Source of the DNA: UBA7332 sp051652645
Lineage (GTDB): Bacteria; Bacteroidota; Bacteroidia; Bacteroidales; UBA7332
Assembly: GCA_051652645.1 (NCBI GenBank)
Contig: JBOFUP010000019.1
Coordinates: forward strand, 53,466-117,465
Direction of reading: 5' to 3'
Length of the DNA stretch: 64,000 nt
The notes under the pieces are model-generated. The model was given only the letters and a program-made list of their open reading frames with translations, ran no database searches and was not told where the DNA came from. Made by a program: the position numbers and the translations under genes. This document shows positions 46,398 through 55,610 of this stretch, one piece after another. Position 1 is the stretch's first letter; each line of letters opens with the position of its first letter.

Positions 46398-46823
46398 TTA
46401 AAGTTGCTCCATAATACGAGCTATAGTTCTCTTGTAACCCTCCTCTGTATAGTAAGTCTTCTTTGGATTCATCTCAAAGATACCACCAAATCCAAATCCA
46501 TCTTGATACTTAGGTACAATATGCATATGAATATGTGTCAACGTATCTGAGTAAGCTCCATAGTTTATCTTAGTTGGATTGAATGCTGCCTGCAATGCCT
46601 TACCAACCTTTGCTACATCTCTCATGAATGCGTTACGCTGTTCCTCATCTAGTTCATGGAATTCAACCCCATGATCTTTGTAAACTACATTACATCTCCC
46701 TGGGTAAGATTGCTCTTTAAAGAGAAATAACTGAGAGACCTCAAGATCACATATTTTAATCATCAAATCACTTAGGATAGGAAGATTCTGACAATATAAA
46801 CACTCTGAAGCTGGTGAAGCCAT
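46398..46823 (-). CDS. HIT-family protein, second subtype
   Basis: A 141-residue histidine-triad hydrolase with the triad HIHMH at residues 97-101. Near the N-terminus ECLYC (Cys8, Cys11) probably binds zinc, as in some HIT proteins; the first HIT gene lacks this. It appears to be a single-gene unit. Confidence 0.9.
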   Translation of the reverse strand: MASPASECLYCQNLPILSDLMIKICDLEVSQLFLFKEQSYPGRCNVVYKDHGVEFHELDEEQRNAFMRDVAKVGKALQAAFNPTKINYGAYSDTLTHIHMHIVPKYQDGFGFGGIFEMNPKKTYYTEEGYKRTIARIMEQL

Positions 46824-46995
46824 AATCTATTAATAATTAAGTTTGTAGTAAATTTGCTATCTAAAGGAGACAAATTTAATCAATAAAACCGAATGCACAA
46901 TTTTGATGCATAGGATTTACAGAACAATTTATTTCATTTGATAAGCTTAATGTAACATTAAGCTTATTAACCATAAGTAAAATCAAGTGATATCT

Positions 46996-47036
46996 AAAAA
47001 GGTAGTAGTACAGTTTCAATATGTACTACTACCTTG
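46996..47036 (-). terminator. Terminator of the asparaginase gene
   Basis: A perfect 13-bp stem (46999-47011 with 47023-47035), with AAAAA/TTTTT on the exit side. Confidence 0.75.
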
Positions 47037-47065
47037 TTTATGTTATAGATCAATCAAGCAACTGA

Positions 47066-48121
47066 TCAATACTCGTTGAATATCCTACGAATTTCATTTA
47101 GGTCTTTAGTCTTCGTTAGGGCCAACATAAGAAGTACTCTTGATTTTGGCGCACTGTGGAAACCTGCAGCAACAAATCCGTGCTCAGTGTCATTAACCTC
47201 ACCATTCATTGGCACTATACCTGTTTGAATTCTTGAACCTCTTACTACGTGAATACCATTCTTAACGGCGCGATCCATCTGCTCCAATACTGATGGGTAG
47301 AAGTTACCATTACCAACACCTGCCATTACGATACCATCAACTTTAGCATCAACAAGAGCCTTGGCTGGTATTGCAGATGCATTAGCATAACCAATAAGGA
47401 TGTCCACTGTTGGTAATTTGTCTAGACCCTCTACCGAGAACTCTGAGTTTGTAGTGTGGCGCAAAACTTGGTTACGAGTAAAATGAACATCTGAACCAAT
47501 AACTGTACCTAGAGGTCCGAAGTTTGGACAAGCAAAAGCAGCCACGTTTACTGAATTTACTTTTGTTGCATCATCTGCACCTAGGATCATGTCATTCATC
47601 ATACACATCACACCCTTACCTACTGATTTAGGAGAAGCAGCTGCCACAACAGCTTTGTACAAGTTCATCGGACCATCTGCGCTCAAAGAAGATGAAGATC
47701 TCATTGAACCTACAAGAACTACAGGCTTGTCACTATTCACCACTAGATTAAGGAAATAAGATGTCTCCTCCATTGTGTCTGTTCCGTGAGTGATAACAAC
47801 TGCATCAGTCTCGTTATTAGCAAAAAGAGAGTTGATTTTCTTAGCCAAGCTAAGCCATACTTGGTCATTCATCTCTTGACTTCCAATGTTTGAAATCTGA
47901 ACTCCCTTGATATCTGCAAGATCCATAATCTGAGGAACGGCATTGATCAACTGGTCTACGGTTGCAACACCAGCAGTGTAACTAGCCTGAGTAGCTGAAG
48001 AAGCTTGACCTGCAATGGTTCCACCTGTCGCAATAATTGTAACTCGTGGTTTAGCCTCTAACACTGAGAATGAAGCAACTAATACGCAAAGTACTAGGAA
48101 AAATCTACTTACTGTGTTCAT
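47066..48121 (-). CDS. Type II (periplasmic) L-asparaginase
   Basis: Hydrolyses asparagine to aspartate and ammonia. A signal peptide covers residues 1-22. The first catalytic Thr is Thr35 in ATGGTIAG and the second motif is HGTDTMEET (112-120). Length 351 residues matches type II enzymes. It is monocistronic and divergent from topB. Confidence 0.94.
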   Translation of the reverse strand: MNTVSRFFLVLCVLVASFSVLEAKPRVTIIATGGTIAGQASSATQASYTAGVATVDQLINAVPQIMDLADIKGVQISNIGSQEMNDQVWLSLAKKINSLFANNETDAVVITHGTDTMEETSYFLNLVVNSDKPVVLVGSMRSSSSLSADGPMNLYKAVVAAASPKSVGKGVMCMMNDMILGADDATKVNSVNVAAFACPNFGPLGTVIGSDVHFTRNQVLRHTTNSEFSVEGLDKLPTVDILIGYANASAIPAKALVDAKVDGIVMAGVGNGNFYPSVLEQMDRAVKNGIHVVRGSRIQTGIVPMNGEVNDTEHGFVAAGFHSAPKSRVLLMLALTKTKDLNEIRRIFNEY

Positions 48122-48256
48122 ACATTTATTTTTTTAATAAAGGTTTAGAGCTCAAAAATACACAATTAGAACAACTATATACAAGCAAAGGTTGCCAAAC
48201 TATCAAAAAACAATGAAAAATAACTACCTTTGTTCTTCAACTTTATGCAAAGAGAG

Positions 48257-50251
48257 ATGATTGTTTGTATTGCCGAAAAGCCTAGCGTCGCACGCGATAT
48301 TGCTCAAGTATTGGGTGCTAGAGAGAAAAAAAATGGATACATCGAGGGTAACGGATACCAAGTAACTTGGGTATTCGGGCATCTTTGTACCCTGAAAGAG
48401 CCTCACGACTATAACCAAGCTTGGAAAAGATGGTCTATACTTGATCTGCCTCTTATACCCGAAAGGTTTGGAATAAAACTCCAAGAGAACGAGGGAGTAA
48501 AAAAACAGTTTAACACAATTGCTAATCTTGTGGCTAATGCCTCAGAGGTAATAAACTGTGGTGACGCCGGGCAAGAAGGAGAACTCATACAACGCTGGGT
48601 GCTTCAAATGGCAAAATGCAAATGCCCCGTTAGAAGACTATGGATATCTTCACTAACTGAAGAAGCTATACGCGAAGGATTCAAGAATCTCAAACCTGAA
48701 GCTGACTATCAGAACCTATATTCAGCAGGACTATCACGAGCCATTGGCGATTGGCTTCTTGGGATGAATGGCACAAGACTATATACAGTTAGATATGGTA
48801 AAAGAGGACATGTGCTCTCTATTGGTAGAGTACAAACCCCTACTCTTGCACTTATCGTTAATCGTCAGCTTGAGATAAAAAACTTTACCCCCGAAACCTA
48901 TTGGGAGCTCAAAACAGTATATAGAGAAACAACCTTTGCTGCAACAAAAGGTAAGTTCTCCTCTAAAGAAGAGGGTGAGCAGTTCCTCGAGGATGTAAAG
49001 CAATCACCCTTTACCGTCACTGAGGTTTCGAAGAAAAAAGGAGAAGAGGCTCCACCCAGACTCTTTGACCTTACCTCTCTTCAAGTTGAGTGCAACAAGA
49101 AGTTCGGATACTCTGCCGATGACACTCTACAGCTAATTCAATCTCTATATGAGAAAAAGCTGACAACATATCCAAGGGTAGACACCACATTCTTGAGCGA
49201 CGACCTATATGCCAAGATACCAAATACTCTTCGTAACCTAAAGGATTACGAGCTATTCACTACACCCATACTCTCACTGCCAAAACTACCTAAGTCTAAA
49301 AAGGTTTTTGACAACGCAAAGGTAACTGATCACCACGCCATCATACCTACCGGAGTGAGAGCTACAAATATAAGCGACAGAGAGAAAGCCGTATATGACT
49401 TAGTCACCAGACGATTCATCGCTGCCTTCTACCCAAATTGCAAATTCTCCACAACGACCGTACTTGGTCAAGCCAAAGAGATACCATTCAAAGCTACTGG
49501 CAAACAGATTCTAGAGCCAGGGTGGAAAATAGTATTCGCTAAGGATAATAACCAATCGGCCTCTGACGACTCTGAAGCAGAGAATAGCGAGTCGAGCGAG
49601 TCTACACTGCCCAACTTCCGAAAGGGTGAGTCGGGAGATCACTCCCCAGCACTAAACGAGAAGCAGACTCAGCCACCCAAACCATATACAGAGGCAACTC
49701 TGCTTCGCGCTATGGAGACTGCCGGCAAGCTTGTAGAGAATGATGAGCTGCGCGACGCTCTCAAAGAAAATGGTATAGGACGGCCATCCACTCGCGCATC
49801 AATCATCGAGACTCTCTTCAAAAGAGAGTACATACGTAAAGGGAAAGGAAAAAGCAAGAGTCTTGAAGCAACGCAGATGGGTGTCGAACTGATTCAAACC
49901 ATACAAGAGGAGCTGCTTAAGTCTGCCGAACTTACTGGAATTTGGGAGAAGAAGCTTCGCGAGATAGAACGAGGAACCTACCAAGCTAAAGATTTTCTTG
50001 AAGAGCTAAAGGATATGGTACGTAATATTGTCTCAAAAGAGAAGCTCGGGACAACAAACTACAACTCAGCAAACACAGCTGCACCTAAGCCTCTACTATG
50101 TCCAAAGTGTAGTATTGGAACTATCATAAAAGGGAAAACAGCATACGGATGCTCCAACTACAAAGCAGGGTGCACACTGCGCCTTCCATTTGAACAATAT
50201 GGTAGCAACCTAACAACAGAAGAGATCCGCAAGATCATCGATTCACTTTAA
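48257..50251 (+). CDS. topB: DNA topoisomerase III
   Basis: A type IA topoisomerase that decatenates and relaxes DNA. I start at the ATG at 48257 (MIVCIAEKPSVARDIAQVLGA); ATG 48245 is possible, but a -7 box (TACCTTTG, 48225-48232) rules out earlier starts. The TOPRIM domain, the SIGRVQTPTLALIV motif and the active-site Tyr region TTYPRVDTTFLS are present. The C-terminus has a zinc ribbon CPKCSIGTIIKGKTAYGC. About 664 residues; the low-complexity acidic/Ser insert near residues 440-475 is a variable loop. Confidence 0.94.
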   Translation: MIVCIAEKPSVARDIAQVLGAREKKNGYIEGNGYQVTWVFGHLCTLKEPHDYNQAWKRWSILDLPLIPERFGIKLQENEGVKKQFNTIANLVANASEVINCGDAGQEGELIQRWVLQMAKCKCPVRRLWISSLTEEAIREGFKNLKPEADYQNLYSAGLSRAIGDWLLGMNGTRLYTVRYGKRGHVLSIGRVQTPTLALIVNRQLEIKNFTPETYWELKTVYRETTFAATKGKFSSKEEGEQFLEDVKQSPFTVTEVSKKKGEEAPPRLFDLTSLQVECNKKFGYSADDTLQLIQSLYEKKLTTYPRVDTTFLSDDLYAKIPNTLRNLKDYELFTTPILSLPKLPKSKKVFDNAKVTDHHAIIPTGVRATNISDREKAVYDLVTRRFIAAFYPNCKFSTTTVLGQAKEIPFKATGKQILEPGWKIVFAKDNNQSASDDSEAENSESSESTLPNFRKGESGDHSPALNEKQTQPPKPYTEATLLRAMETAGKLVENDELRDALKENGIGRPSTRASIIETLFKREYIRKGKGKSKSLEATQMGVELIQTIQEELLKSAELTGIWEKKLREIERGTYQAKDFLEELKDMVRNIVSKEKLGTTNYNSANTAAPKPLLCPKCSIGTIIKGKTAYGCSNYKAGCTLRLPFEQYGSNLTTEEIRKIIDSL

Positions 50252-50362
50252 TGTGAGTCGACGATCCTACGGATCTCTATCTTTTATATGACAATGCTCA
50301 AACCATTAAAACATATCTCCTGACTCTATAGAGGTGAAAGCAGCAACCTAGAGATAACGAGC

Positions 50363-51034
50363 TTACAACAACCAATCTATCTCATCACGACCCATACTCA
50401 CAAGATAATCATTAGCCAATCGAAAGTGATTATTCCCGAAGAAACCCCTATAGGCGGCCAGAGGTGATGGATGAGCTGAGGTTAACACCCTATGCTTTGA
50501 TCTATCTATAAAGCGGCCCTTACGCTGAGCATAACTCCCCCAAAGAAGAAACACTACCCCCTGCGACTCCCTATTTATTGTCTCTATCACTGCATCTGTA
50601 AACTCCTCCCATCCTCTTCCCTGATGAGAACCAGCCTTGTCTGCCTCCACCGTCAATGTAGCATTCAAAAGCAATACTCCCTGCTTAGCCCAAGATGTTA
50701 GATCACCTGAGGGTGATAGCACACAATCGTACTCACTCTCTATCTCCTTCTTTATATTTCTCAACGAAGGAGGAACCTTCACTCCCTGCGAGACAGAAAA
50801 AGCCAATCCATTAGCCTCGCCCTCTCCATGATAAGGATCCTGACCAACAATAACCACTCTAACACTCTCAAATGCTGTTAATCTGAACGACTTGAAGATA
50901 TCATCCACTGAAGGATAAACGATTTTACTAGCATACTCCTCAGAGAGAGTATCACATAAGCTCTTGAAGTATGGCTTTTTAACCTCCTCCTGCAACTTCT
51001 CCGCCCAGCTTCCCGCTAAATCAACCTCTATCAT
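50363..51034 (-). CDS. ung: Uracil-DNA glycosylase
   Basis: Removes uracil from DNA to start base-excision repair. The 223 residues show the water-activating GQDPYHG (Asp66), the FSVSQGVKVPPSL loop, LLLNATLTV and the HPSPLAAYRGFFG DNA-minor-groove loop. Family 1 enzyme, normal length. Confidence 0.97.
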   Translation of the reverse strand: MIEVDLAGSWAEKLQEEVKKPYFKSLCDTLSEEYASKIVYPSVDDIFKSFRLTAFESVRVVIVGQDPYHGEGEANGLAFSVSQGVKVPPSLRNIKKEIESEYDCVLSPSGDLTSWAKQGVLLLNATLTVEADKAGSHQGRGWEEFTDAVIETINRESQGVVFLLWGSYAQRKGRFIDRSKHRVLTSAHPSPLAAYRGFFGNNHFRLANDYLVSMGRDEIDWLL

Positions 51035-51060
51035 ATATTTTCAAATTCCAAAATTAGATG

Positions 51061-51068
51061 TATATTTG
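51061..51068 (+). promoter_or_regulatory. Promoter -7 box of tRNA-Arg
   Basis: TATATTTG, 20 bases before the 5' end of the tRNA. Confidence 0.6.
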
Positions 51069-51087
51069 CAATACAAAGATAACAAAA

Positions 51088-51160
51088 GGCTCCTTAGTTT
51101 AGTGAATAGAACATCAGATTCCGGTTCTGAAGGTCACTGGTTTGAATCCAGTAGGAGTCA
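51088..51160 (+). tRNA. tRNA-Arg (anticodon CCG)
   Basis: A 73-base cloverleaf: acceptor GGCTCCT with AGGAGTC (one G-U), anticodon stem TCAGA/TCTGA with loop TTCCGGT (anticodon CCG at 51121-51123, reading CGG), and T-arm ACTGG/CCAGT around TTTGAAT. The CCA end is not encoded, so a CCA-adding enzyme is needed. Confidence 0.93.
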
Positions 51161-51174
51161 CAACATAATTACAA

Positions 51175-51208
51175 TTAGGGCTATTGGAGCAAACACCAAT
51201 AGCCCTAA
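51175..51208 (+). terminator. Terminator of tRNA-Arg
   Basis: A perfect 13-bp stem (51175-51187 with 51196-51208), immediately before the sulfatase gene. Confidence 0.75.
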
Positions 51209-51228
51209 CTATTTGACCAAATACCATC

Positions 51229-52650
51229 ATGCAGAAATTAACACACAGAAAAACTATCCTTATCTCTGGGGCAATTGCTCTCACTACCACACACCCCCAA
51301 ACAATCGCAGCCTCCAACAACACTCCATACAATGTGATATACATCCTTTGTGACGATCTCGGATATGGCGACTTAGGATGTTACGGACAAGAAAAGATAC
51401 TCACCCCAAACATAGACAAGATGGCTAAACAAGGGATGAGGTTCACAGATCACTATGCTGGATGTACCGTTAGTGCCCCTTCGAGAGCTTCACTCATGAC
51501 AGGCTTGCATACGGGAAACACTCTAATTCGAGGCAACTACGAGATATCCCCCGAAGGGCAGTATCCAATGAGTGAAAACACCAAAACTATAGCACACATA
51601 TTCAAACAAGGAGGATACAGTACCGGACTCTTCGGCAAATGGGGACTCGGGCACCCTGGATCTAGCTCTGAACCAACAAAGATGGGATTCGACAACTTCT
51701 TTGGATACAACTGCCAGAGACAAGCACACAGCTACTACCCCACTCACCTTTGGAGAGATACCACCAAACAGATTCTCGAGGGCAACCAAAATGGAGAACG
51801 AAATGAATATTCACAAGACCTAGTCCACGAAGCCGTTATGGACTTTATTCGGACAAACAGAGAGAATAAGTTCTTCGCTTGCTGCACATACACCCTGCCA
51901 CACGCCGAACTAGCAGGACCAAACGACTCCATTCTTGCTCTATACAAAGGGAAATTTCAAGAAGTACCATATACAAAAAGCAACTACTCTAAAACAGATA
52001 TACCATACGCTCAGTTCGCTGCTATGGTCACACGACTTGACACATACGTAGGGGAGATACTTGATGAACTAAAAAGAACAGGACTAGAGCAAAACACAAT
52101 AGTAATGTTCACCAGCGACAACGGCCCTCACCGTGAAGGCGGAGCCAACCCAGACTATTTCCAGAGCTACGGAGAGCTTCGCGGCACTAAACGTGATCTA
52201 TACGAAGGAGGAATAAGAGTGCCACTGATCGCTTGGGCTCCCTCTCTAATCAAAGCCGGAAGCCTGTGCAACCTACACTCGGCCTTTTGGGACATGATGC
52301 CTACATTCGCCGAAATAGCGCAAGTAGAAAACACTAATACAACAGACGGAATATCCATCCTTCCAACTCTTAAAGGTAAGAAGCAATCCAAGAAGCACGA
52401 ATATCTATACTGGGAGTTTCACGAACAGGGGGGCAAAAAAGCTATCAGAGTCGGAGATTGGAAACTAATTGCTCTGAATGTAAGCAATCCAAACAAAGAG
52501 TCTCTTGAGCTATACAATCTTAAAAAGGATATACACGAAGATGTAAACCTTATAGATAAAGAACCAAAAAGAGCTAAAAGGATGAGACAGCTCATGGAAA
52601 GTGCAAGAGTAGAATCTGAAATATTCAACTTCGGAATACCCAAAAAGTAA
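51229..52650 (+). CDS. Secreted serine-type sulfatase
   Basis: An exported sulfatase of the alkaline-phosphatase superfamily that removes sulfate esters, probably from glycans. A signal peptide covers residues 1-28. Asp42/Asp43 in CDDLGYGD bind calcium. The formylglycine position is Ser82 in VSAPSRASLMTG, not Cys, so it is a serine-type enzyme needing an anSME-like maturase; Cys79 is three residues earlier. FTSDNGPHREGG is the second metal motif. Length 473 residues. The specific substrate is not evident. No maturase gene is in the window. Confidence 0.9.
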   Translation: MQKLTHRKTILISGAIALTTTHPQTIAASNNTPYNVIYILCDDLGYGDLGCYGQEKILTPNIDKMAKQGMRFTDHYAGCTVSAPSRASLMTGLHTGNTLIRGNYEISPEGQYPMSENTKTIAHIFKQGGYSTGLFGKWGLGHPGSSSEPTKMGFDNFFGYNCQRQAHSYYPTHLWRDTTKQILEGNQNGERNEYSQDLVHEAVMDFIRTNRENKFFACCTYTLPHAELAGPNDSILALYKGKFQEVPYTKSNYSKTDIPYAQFAAMVTRLDTYVGEILDELKRTGLEQNTIVMFTSDNGPHREGGANPDYFQSYGELRGTKRDLYEGGIRVPLIAWAPSLIKAGSLCNLHSAFWDMMPTFAEIAQVENTNTTDGISILPTLKGKKQSKKHEYLYWEFHEQGGKKAIRVGDWKLIALNVSNPNKESLELYNLKKDIHEDVNLIDKEPKRAKRMRQLMESARVESEIFNFGIPKK

Positions 52651-52775
52651 AGAAGTCTCATCAATAACCCACTATAAACTCTGACGTGAAAAGTGCAGTT
52701 CTAACCAATCAAAAGCACCAGAGTAACTCGCTGACAAAGAACAACTAGCGCTATCATATTGAGCAACTCCACAAA

Positions 52776-52851
52776 TACGTACGTATTCTTTAAAAAGTAC
52801 GTACGTATTCTATGCGAAGTACGTACGTATTTTGCCACAAATACGTACGTA
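52776..52851. repeat. Array of four palindromes TACGTACGTA at an exact 22-bp period
   Basis: Copies start at 52776, 52798, 52820 and 52842. Each core is a perfect 10-base palindrome extended by TT, and the 10 bases between cores differ, apart from CCACAAA before copies 1 and 4 and AAG before copies 2 and 3. A 22-bp period puts all cores on the same face of the helix. It lies between the 3' ends of the sulfatase and PP2C genes. Purpose unknown. Confidence 0.9.
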
Positions 52852-52914
52852 TTTACAAAGTTACTCACTACACTATTGATAGTTCAAGGCAGCAAGTGAG
52901 CTAGTATATTACTC

Positions 52915-52974
52915 TATATATATTAAAAGGCGTACGTTCCACTTTGGTGAAACATACGCCTTTTAATATATATA
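52915..52974 (-). terminator. Long stem-loop terminator of the DGR/conflict operon
   Basis: Two 18-base perfect arms (52917-52934 with 52955-52972) enclose a second, imperfect stem (GTTCCAC with GTGAAAC). It lies 13 bases after the PP2C stop and marks the operon end. Confidence 0.8.
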
Positions 52975-52984
52975 TCCAACTAGA

Positions 52985-53803
52985 TTACCACATAGCAGCA
53001 AAGGAGTAGTCATCATGAGCCAACACACCTTTCTTCTTAAGAGCAGATAGATGATGCTTAAAGTCATGCTCAAGCTTCGCACTATTTATTAACTTCTTCA
53101 AGACCTTATCATGAAAATATATTGGACCCTTGATCGCCTTAGCACTCTGCAAGAGTTGACACTGTCTGGTATGACCATAAAGTATAGATTGCCACTCCTG
53201 CTCAAACACATCACCTTGAGACAACTCATACATCATAAGCAGATAATGTGCCAATGCGTCCGTAGCCACAAAAACCGTTGACTCTGCACCAAGCTTAAAC
53301 TCCCCTGAGCGAAAACCATCTTTCGACAGCTCGTCCTTACTATTGATCAAATATGGAGCACTACTAAAATCAGCCAAAGAGCTAAAAGAGTGCTCAAGTT
53401 TTCGCTCCTCTGCGTCATAGTGAAACACCACACTATCGCCATAACTCATCCAACAACAACTCGACGGTGAATTTCGCCATGCTACAGCCAGAGTAGCAAA
53501 AGAGCCCTCATCATAAAACTTATCCAATAGCATCCCTCCAAGCACTTTTGCATCCTCTTCACACTCATTGTAGAAAGGCTCCCAGATTGAGGCAATCCAC
53601 TCATCCATCTCTTCGAATGATCTCAACGGATTAAAAGGAAGTCTTTCCACTAGATACTTAGACCATCGCTCTGCATATATACCACCCCCGCCAGCTCCAT
53701 CCGAAACTGCTATCATAGACTCCATGCCCATGACAGCATCCTCGCTTATCACTCCATCCTCAAACTTCGCAATAGAGCATGTTACTATATTATTATTACT
53801 CAT
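52985..53803 (-). CDS. PP2C-family protein serine/threonine phosphatase
   Basis: A cytoplasmic, metal-dependent phosphatase of 272 residues, last gene of the DGR operon. PP2C motifs in order: SEDAV (20-24), AVSDGAGGGG (Asp35 metal ligand), GSFATLAVAW, SYGDSVVFH, FVATDALAHYL and the final DDYSFAAMW (Asp264/265). It probably reverses the phosphorylation made by the operon's kinase. It has no signal peptide or membrane segment. It is 24 bases downstream of the DarT-vWA gene. A kinase, PP2C and vWA set is the known TerY-P type of signalling triad. Confidence 0.85.
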   Translation of the reverse strand: MSNNNIVTCSIAKFEDGVISEDAVMGMESMIAVSDGAGGGGIYAERWSKYLVERLPFNPLRSFEEMDEWIASIWEPFYNECEEDAKVLGGMLLDKFYDEGSFATLAVAWRNSPSSCCWMSYGDSVVFHYDAEERKLEHSFSSLADFSSAPYLINSKDELSKDGFRSGEFKLGAESTVFVATDALAHYLLMMYELSQGDVFEQEWQSILYGHTRQCQLLQSAKAIKGPIYFHDKVLKKLINSAKLEHDFKHHLSALKKKGVLAHDDYSFAAMW

Positions 53804-53827
53804 TGTTCAATCTTTTAATATTAGCTT

Positions 53828-55306
53828 TTATTTTTGCTGATTAATATTAGTTGGAGTACCTATATCCATCAGTTGAACCAACGTGGACATATCCACATTG
53901 ACAGCCATAGCAGCCCTTCTCTTATCTACACCATCCTTGCGAACAGCCGATATAGCATCGTTATACCTAAGAGGCAACAAGCTCGACATATCAAATAGAG
54001 TTATTGCATAGTGATTACCACTTATCTCTTCCTTATTTGCAGGAAATGCGAAAGACTCTCCTCCTTTAGAGGTTACGTGTACATTAAATAGAAGCACATT
54101 ACCATCGTTGGTCGACATCGATTTGAGCTCATTTGAGAGTTGAATCATCTCATCCCTAGAAGTGCCTCCGTTGTACTCACCATCAGTGATGTGAATAACC
54201 GTTGGTGGATAACAATCCTCGTTTGAGTGATCAGCCATCCACTGCGAAAGTAGCTCCTGAGCACGTCTGAAAGCCAGATGCATACGTGTGCTGCCTCCAT
54301 CATGGCGAGCCTCCACCCACTGAACCTTCTCCACATCTTTAAGCTCAACACCCTTACGGGTACGCTTCTCAACCTTTGTCTTTATTGTCTTGTATGGATT
54401 ATCCTTTAGCTCCTCTGGTGTAACAAAATCACGCCCTTCGAGTACACCATTCCATCCACTATACACTTGACTTCCATATCCTATCACAGCAATATCATAG
54501 TAACGGCGTACCTCAGTTGATTTAATACAACGCAGCACCAACTCATTGATCTGATGATTCACTATCCTTGCAACAGCCTCCGAGAGCATCATCGTCTCGC
54601 CGTTGAAAGTGGTCTCATTGGTCATAGAAGCTGAGTTATCAACTAGAAAAATAAAAGCTGTTGGGTTATTACGTGTAATCTGAGCCGTATATGCCATTTT
54701 GCTCTGCAACAAATGTGGTTGAGATGGCATAGCAAACCCTAAATTAGATATATTAGTGATCGCACTCAAAGGAATGAAGTTCTTAACCAACACCTCAGCT
54801 TGAAAAAACTCCTGCTCATTGGCATCAAGATCAAAATGTTTTCGCTTCTTAACTGAGTCGAAGTGTATAGCCTTGAAATCATCAATCCTACCCCCTACTT
54901 GAGCTCCCCTCTTGGTGGCATTGCGATCTGCATATTTGGTATCATCCCAACAGATAACATCTGTATCTATCTCCAGAATAACTGGGTTGGTGATGCGCCC
55001 ATCTCCCATAGCGACATACATCATAGGGTGCTCACGCGTGAAACTAACCCTTACATAGCTCTCCAATCCATCCCTCTCATCAAGCGAGCGCGAGGTATCA
55101 CTCCCCCCAGGCTTAGTGATAGTGATTCCTCTCTTGTGACAATCAGACCAAGAGTAGAGCCCTCCATTCTTGATGATAGACTCCATGTTGTCTCTATCTG
55201 TGAAGTGATAAAGTTTACCTATGGCGTGCCTTTCTATTACCTCTTTGTATGAGGGACTATTACACTTCTTTTTTATGATATTACTATTTTGGTCTAAGTG
55301 TGACAT
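53828..55306 (-). CDS. DarT-like ADP-ribosyltransferase fused to a vWA domain
   Basis: The 492 residues have two parts. Residues 25-190 resemble DarT, the toxin that ADP-ribosylates DNA bases: LYHFTDRDNMESIIKNGGL (His34), a later SYVRVSFTREHPMMYVAM, then DRNATKRG and FFQAEVLV with Glu171 at the expected catalytic position. Residues 215-445 are a von Willebrand A domain with the MIDAS motif DNSAS (223-227), GGSTRMH and THITDGEY-type ITDGEY. The protein is cytoplasmic. It starts 172 bases past the template repeat. The vWA part could link the enzyme to a phosphorylated or metal-bound partner. The DarT call is by pattern. Confidence 0.72.
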   Translation of the reverse strand: MSHLDQNSNIIKKKCNSPSYKEVIERHAIGKLYHFTDRDNMESIIKNGGLYSWSDCHKRGITITKPGGSDTSRSLDERDGLESYVRVSFTREHPMMYVAMGDGRITNPVILEIDTDVICWDDTKYADRNATKRGAQVGGRIDDFKAIHFDSVKKRKHFDLDANEQEFFQAEVLVKNFIPLSAITNISNLGFAMPSQPHLLQSKMAYTAQITRNNPTAFIFLVDNSASMTNETTFNGETMMLSEAVARIVNHQINELVLRCIKSTEVRRYYDIAVIGYGSQVYSGWNGVLEGRDFVTPEELKDNPYKTIKTKVEKRTRKGVELKDVEKVQWVEARHDGGSTRMHLAFRRAQELLSQWMADHSNEDCYPPTVIHITDGEYNGGTSRDEMIQLSNELKSMSTNDGNVLLFNVHVTSKGGESFAFPANKEEISGNHYAITLFDMSSLLPLRYNDAISAVRKDGVDKRRAAMAVNVDMSTLVQLMDIGTPTNINQQK

Positions 55307-55387
55307 AGTTTATTATTGATTTAATTGTTATCTAAAAACACATAAGAACTTTCGACATATATATATGCTACTAACACCTATGGTAAG

Positions 55388-55402
55388 GCAGTTTCAAACT
55401 GC
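55388..55402. other. Small hairpin downstream of the DGR template repeat
   Basis: GCAGTTT and AAACTGC pair around one base; it could shape or end the TR RNA. Confidence 0.5.
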
Positions 55403-55410
55403 TCATTTTC

Positions 55411-55431
55411 GATTGCTATTTATTAGCAATC
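55411..55431. other. Second hairpin downstream of the DGR template repeat
   Basis: GATTGCTA and TAGCAATC form an 8-bp stem with a 5-base loop, 48 bases past the TR end in the transcript. Confidence 0.55.
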
Positions 55432-55478
55432 ACGATAATGGAGTGTTTACCACATAGAGTTCCTTCGTATGTCCTAAG

Positions 55479-55610
55479 CTTAGGGAAGAAAAGCCAACCG
55501 CAGACCGTTGTTGTTGTTACAATTAGAAGGGTCGTTGTTGTTGCGGTAAGAAGAACGGCAGTTCCTCGCATTGTTCCAGTTACTCCCGCCACGAATAACA
55601 CGGTTATAAC
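55479..55610 (-). repeat. DGR template repeat (TR)
   Basis: 132 bp, directly after the RT stop codon and overlapping it by one base. Read in the VR frame it encodes an Asn-rich version of the kinase-FGE C-terminus, with runs of AAC codons at the sites that vary. It differs from VR (57208-57339) at 20 positions, all adenines in TR on the coding strand: 16 read G in VR and 4 read T. The last 29 bases before the GC-rich end are identical in both. The TR RNA is the template copied by the reverse transcriptase. Confidence 0.96.

Noticed and set aside
48230..48256. Upstream TTG start for topB
   Set aside because: The TTG is part of the -7 promoter box TACCTTTG, so it cannot be in the mRNA.
52776..52851. 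Array of TACGTACGTA taken as a CRISPR
   Set aside because: Repeats are only 10-12 bases with 10-base spacers and no cas genes are present.
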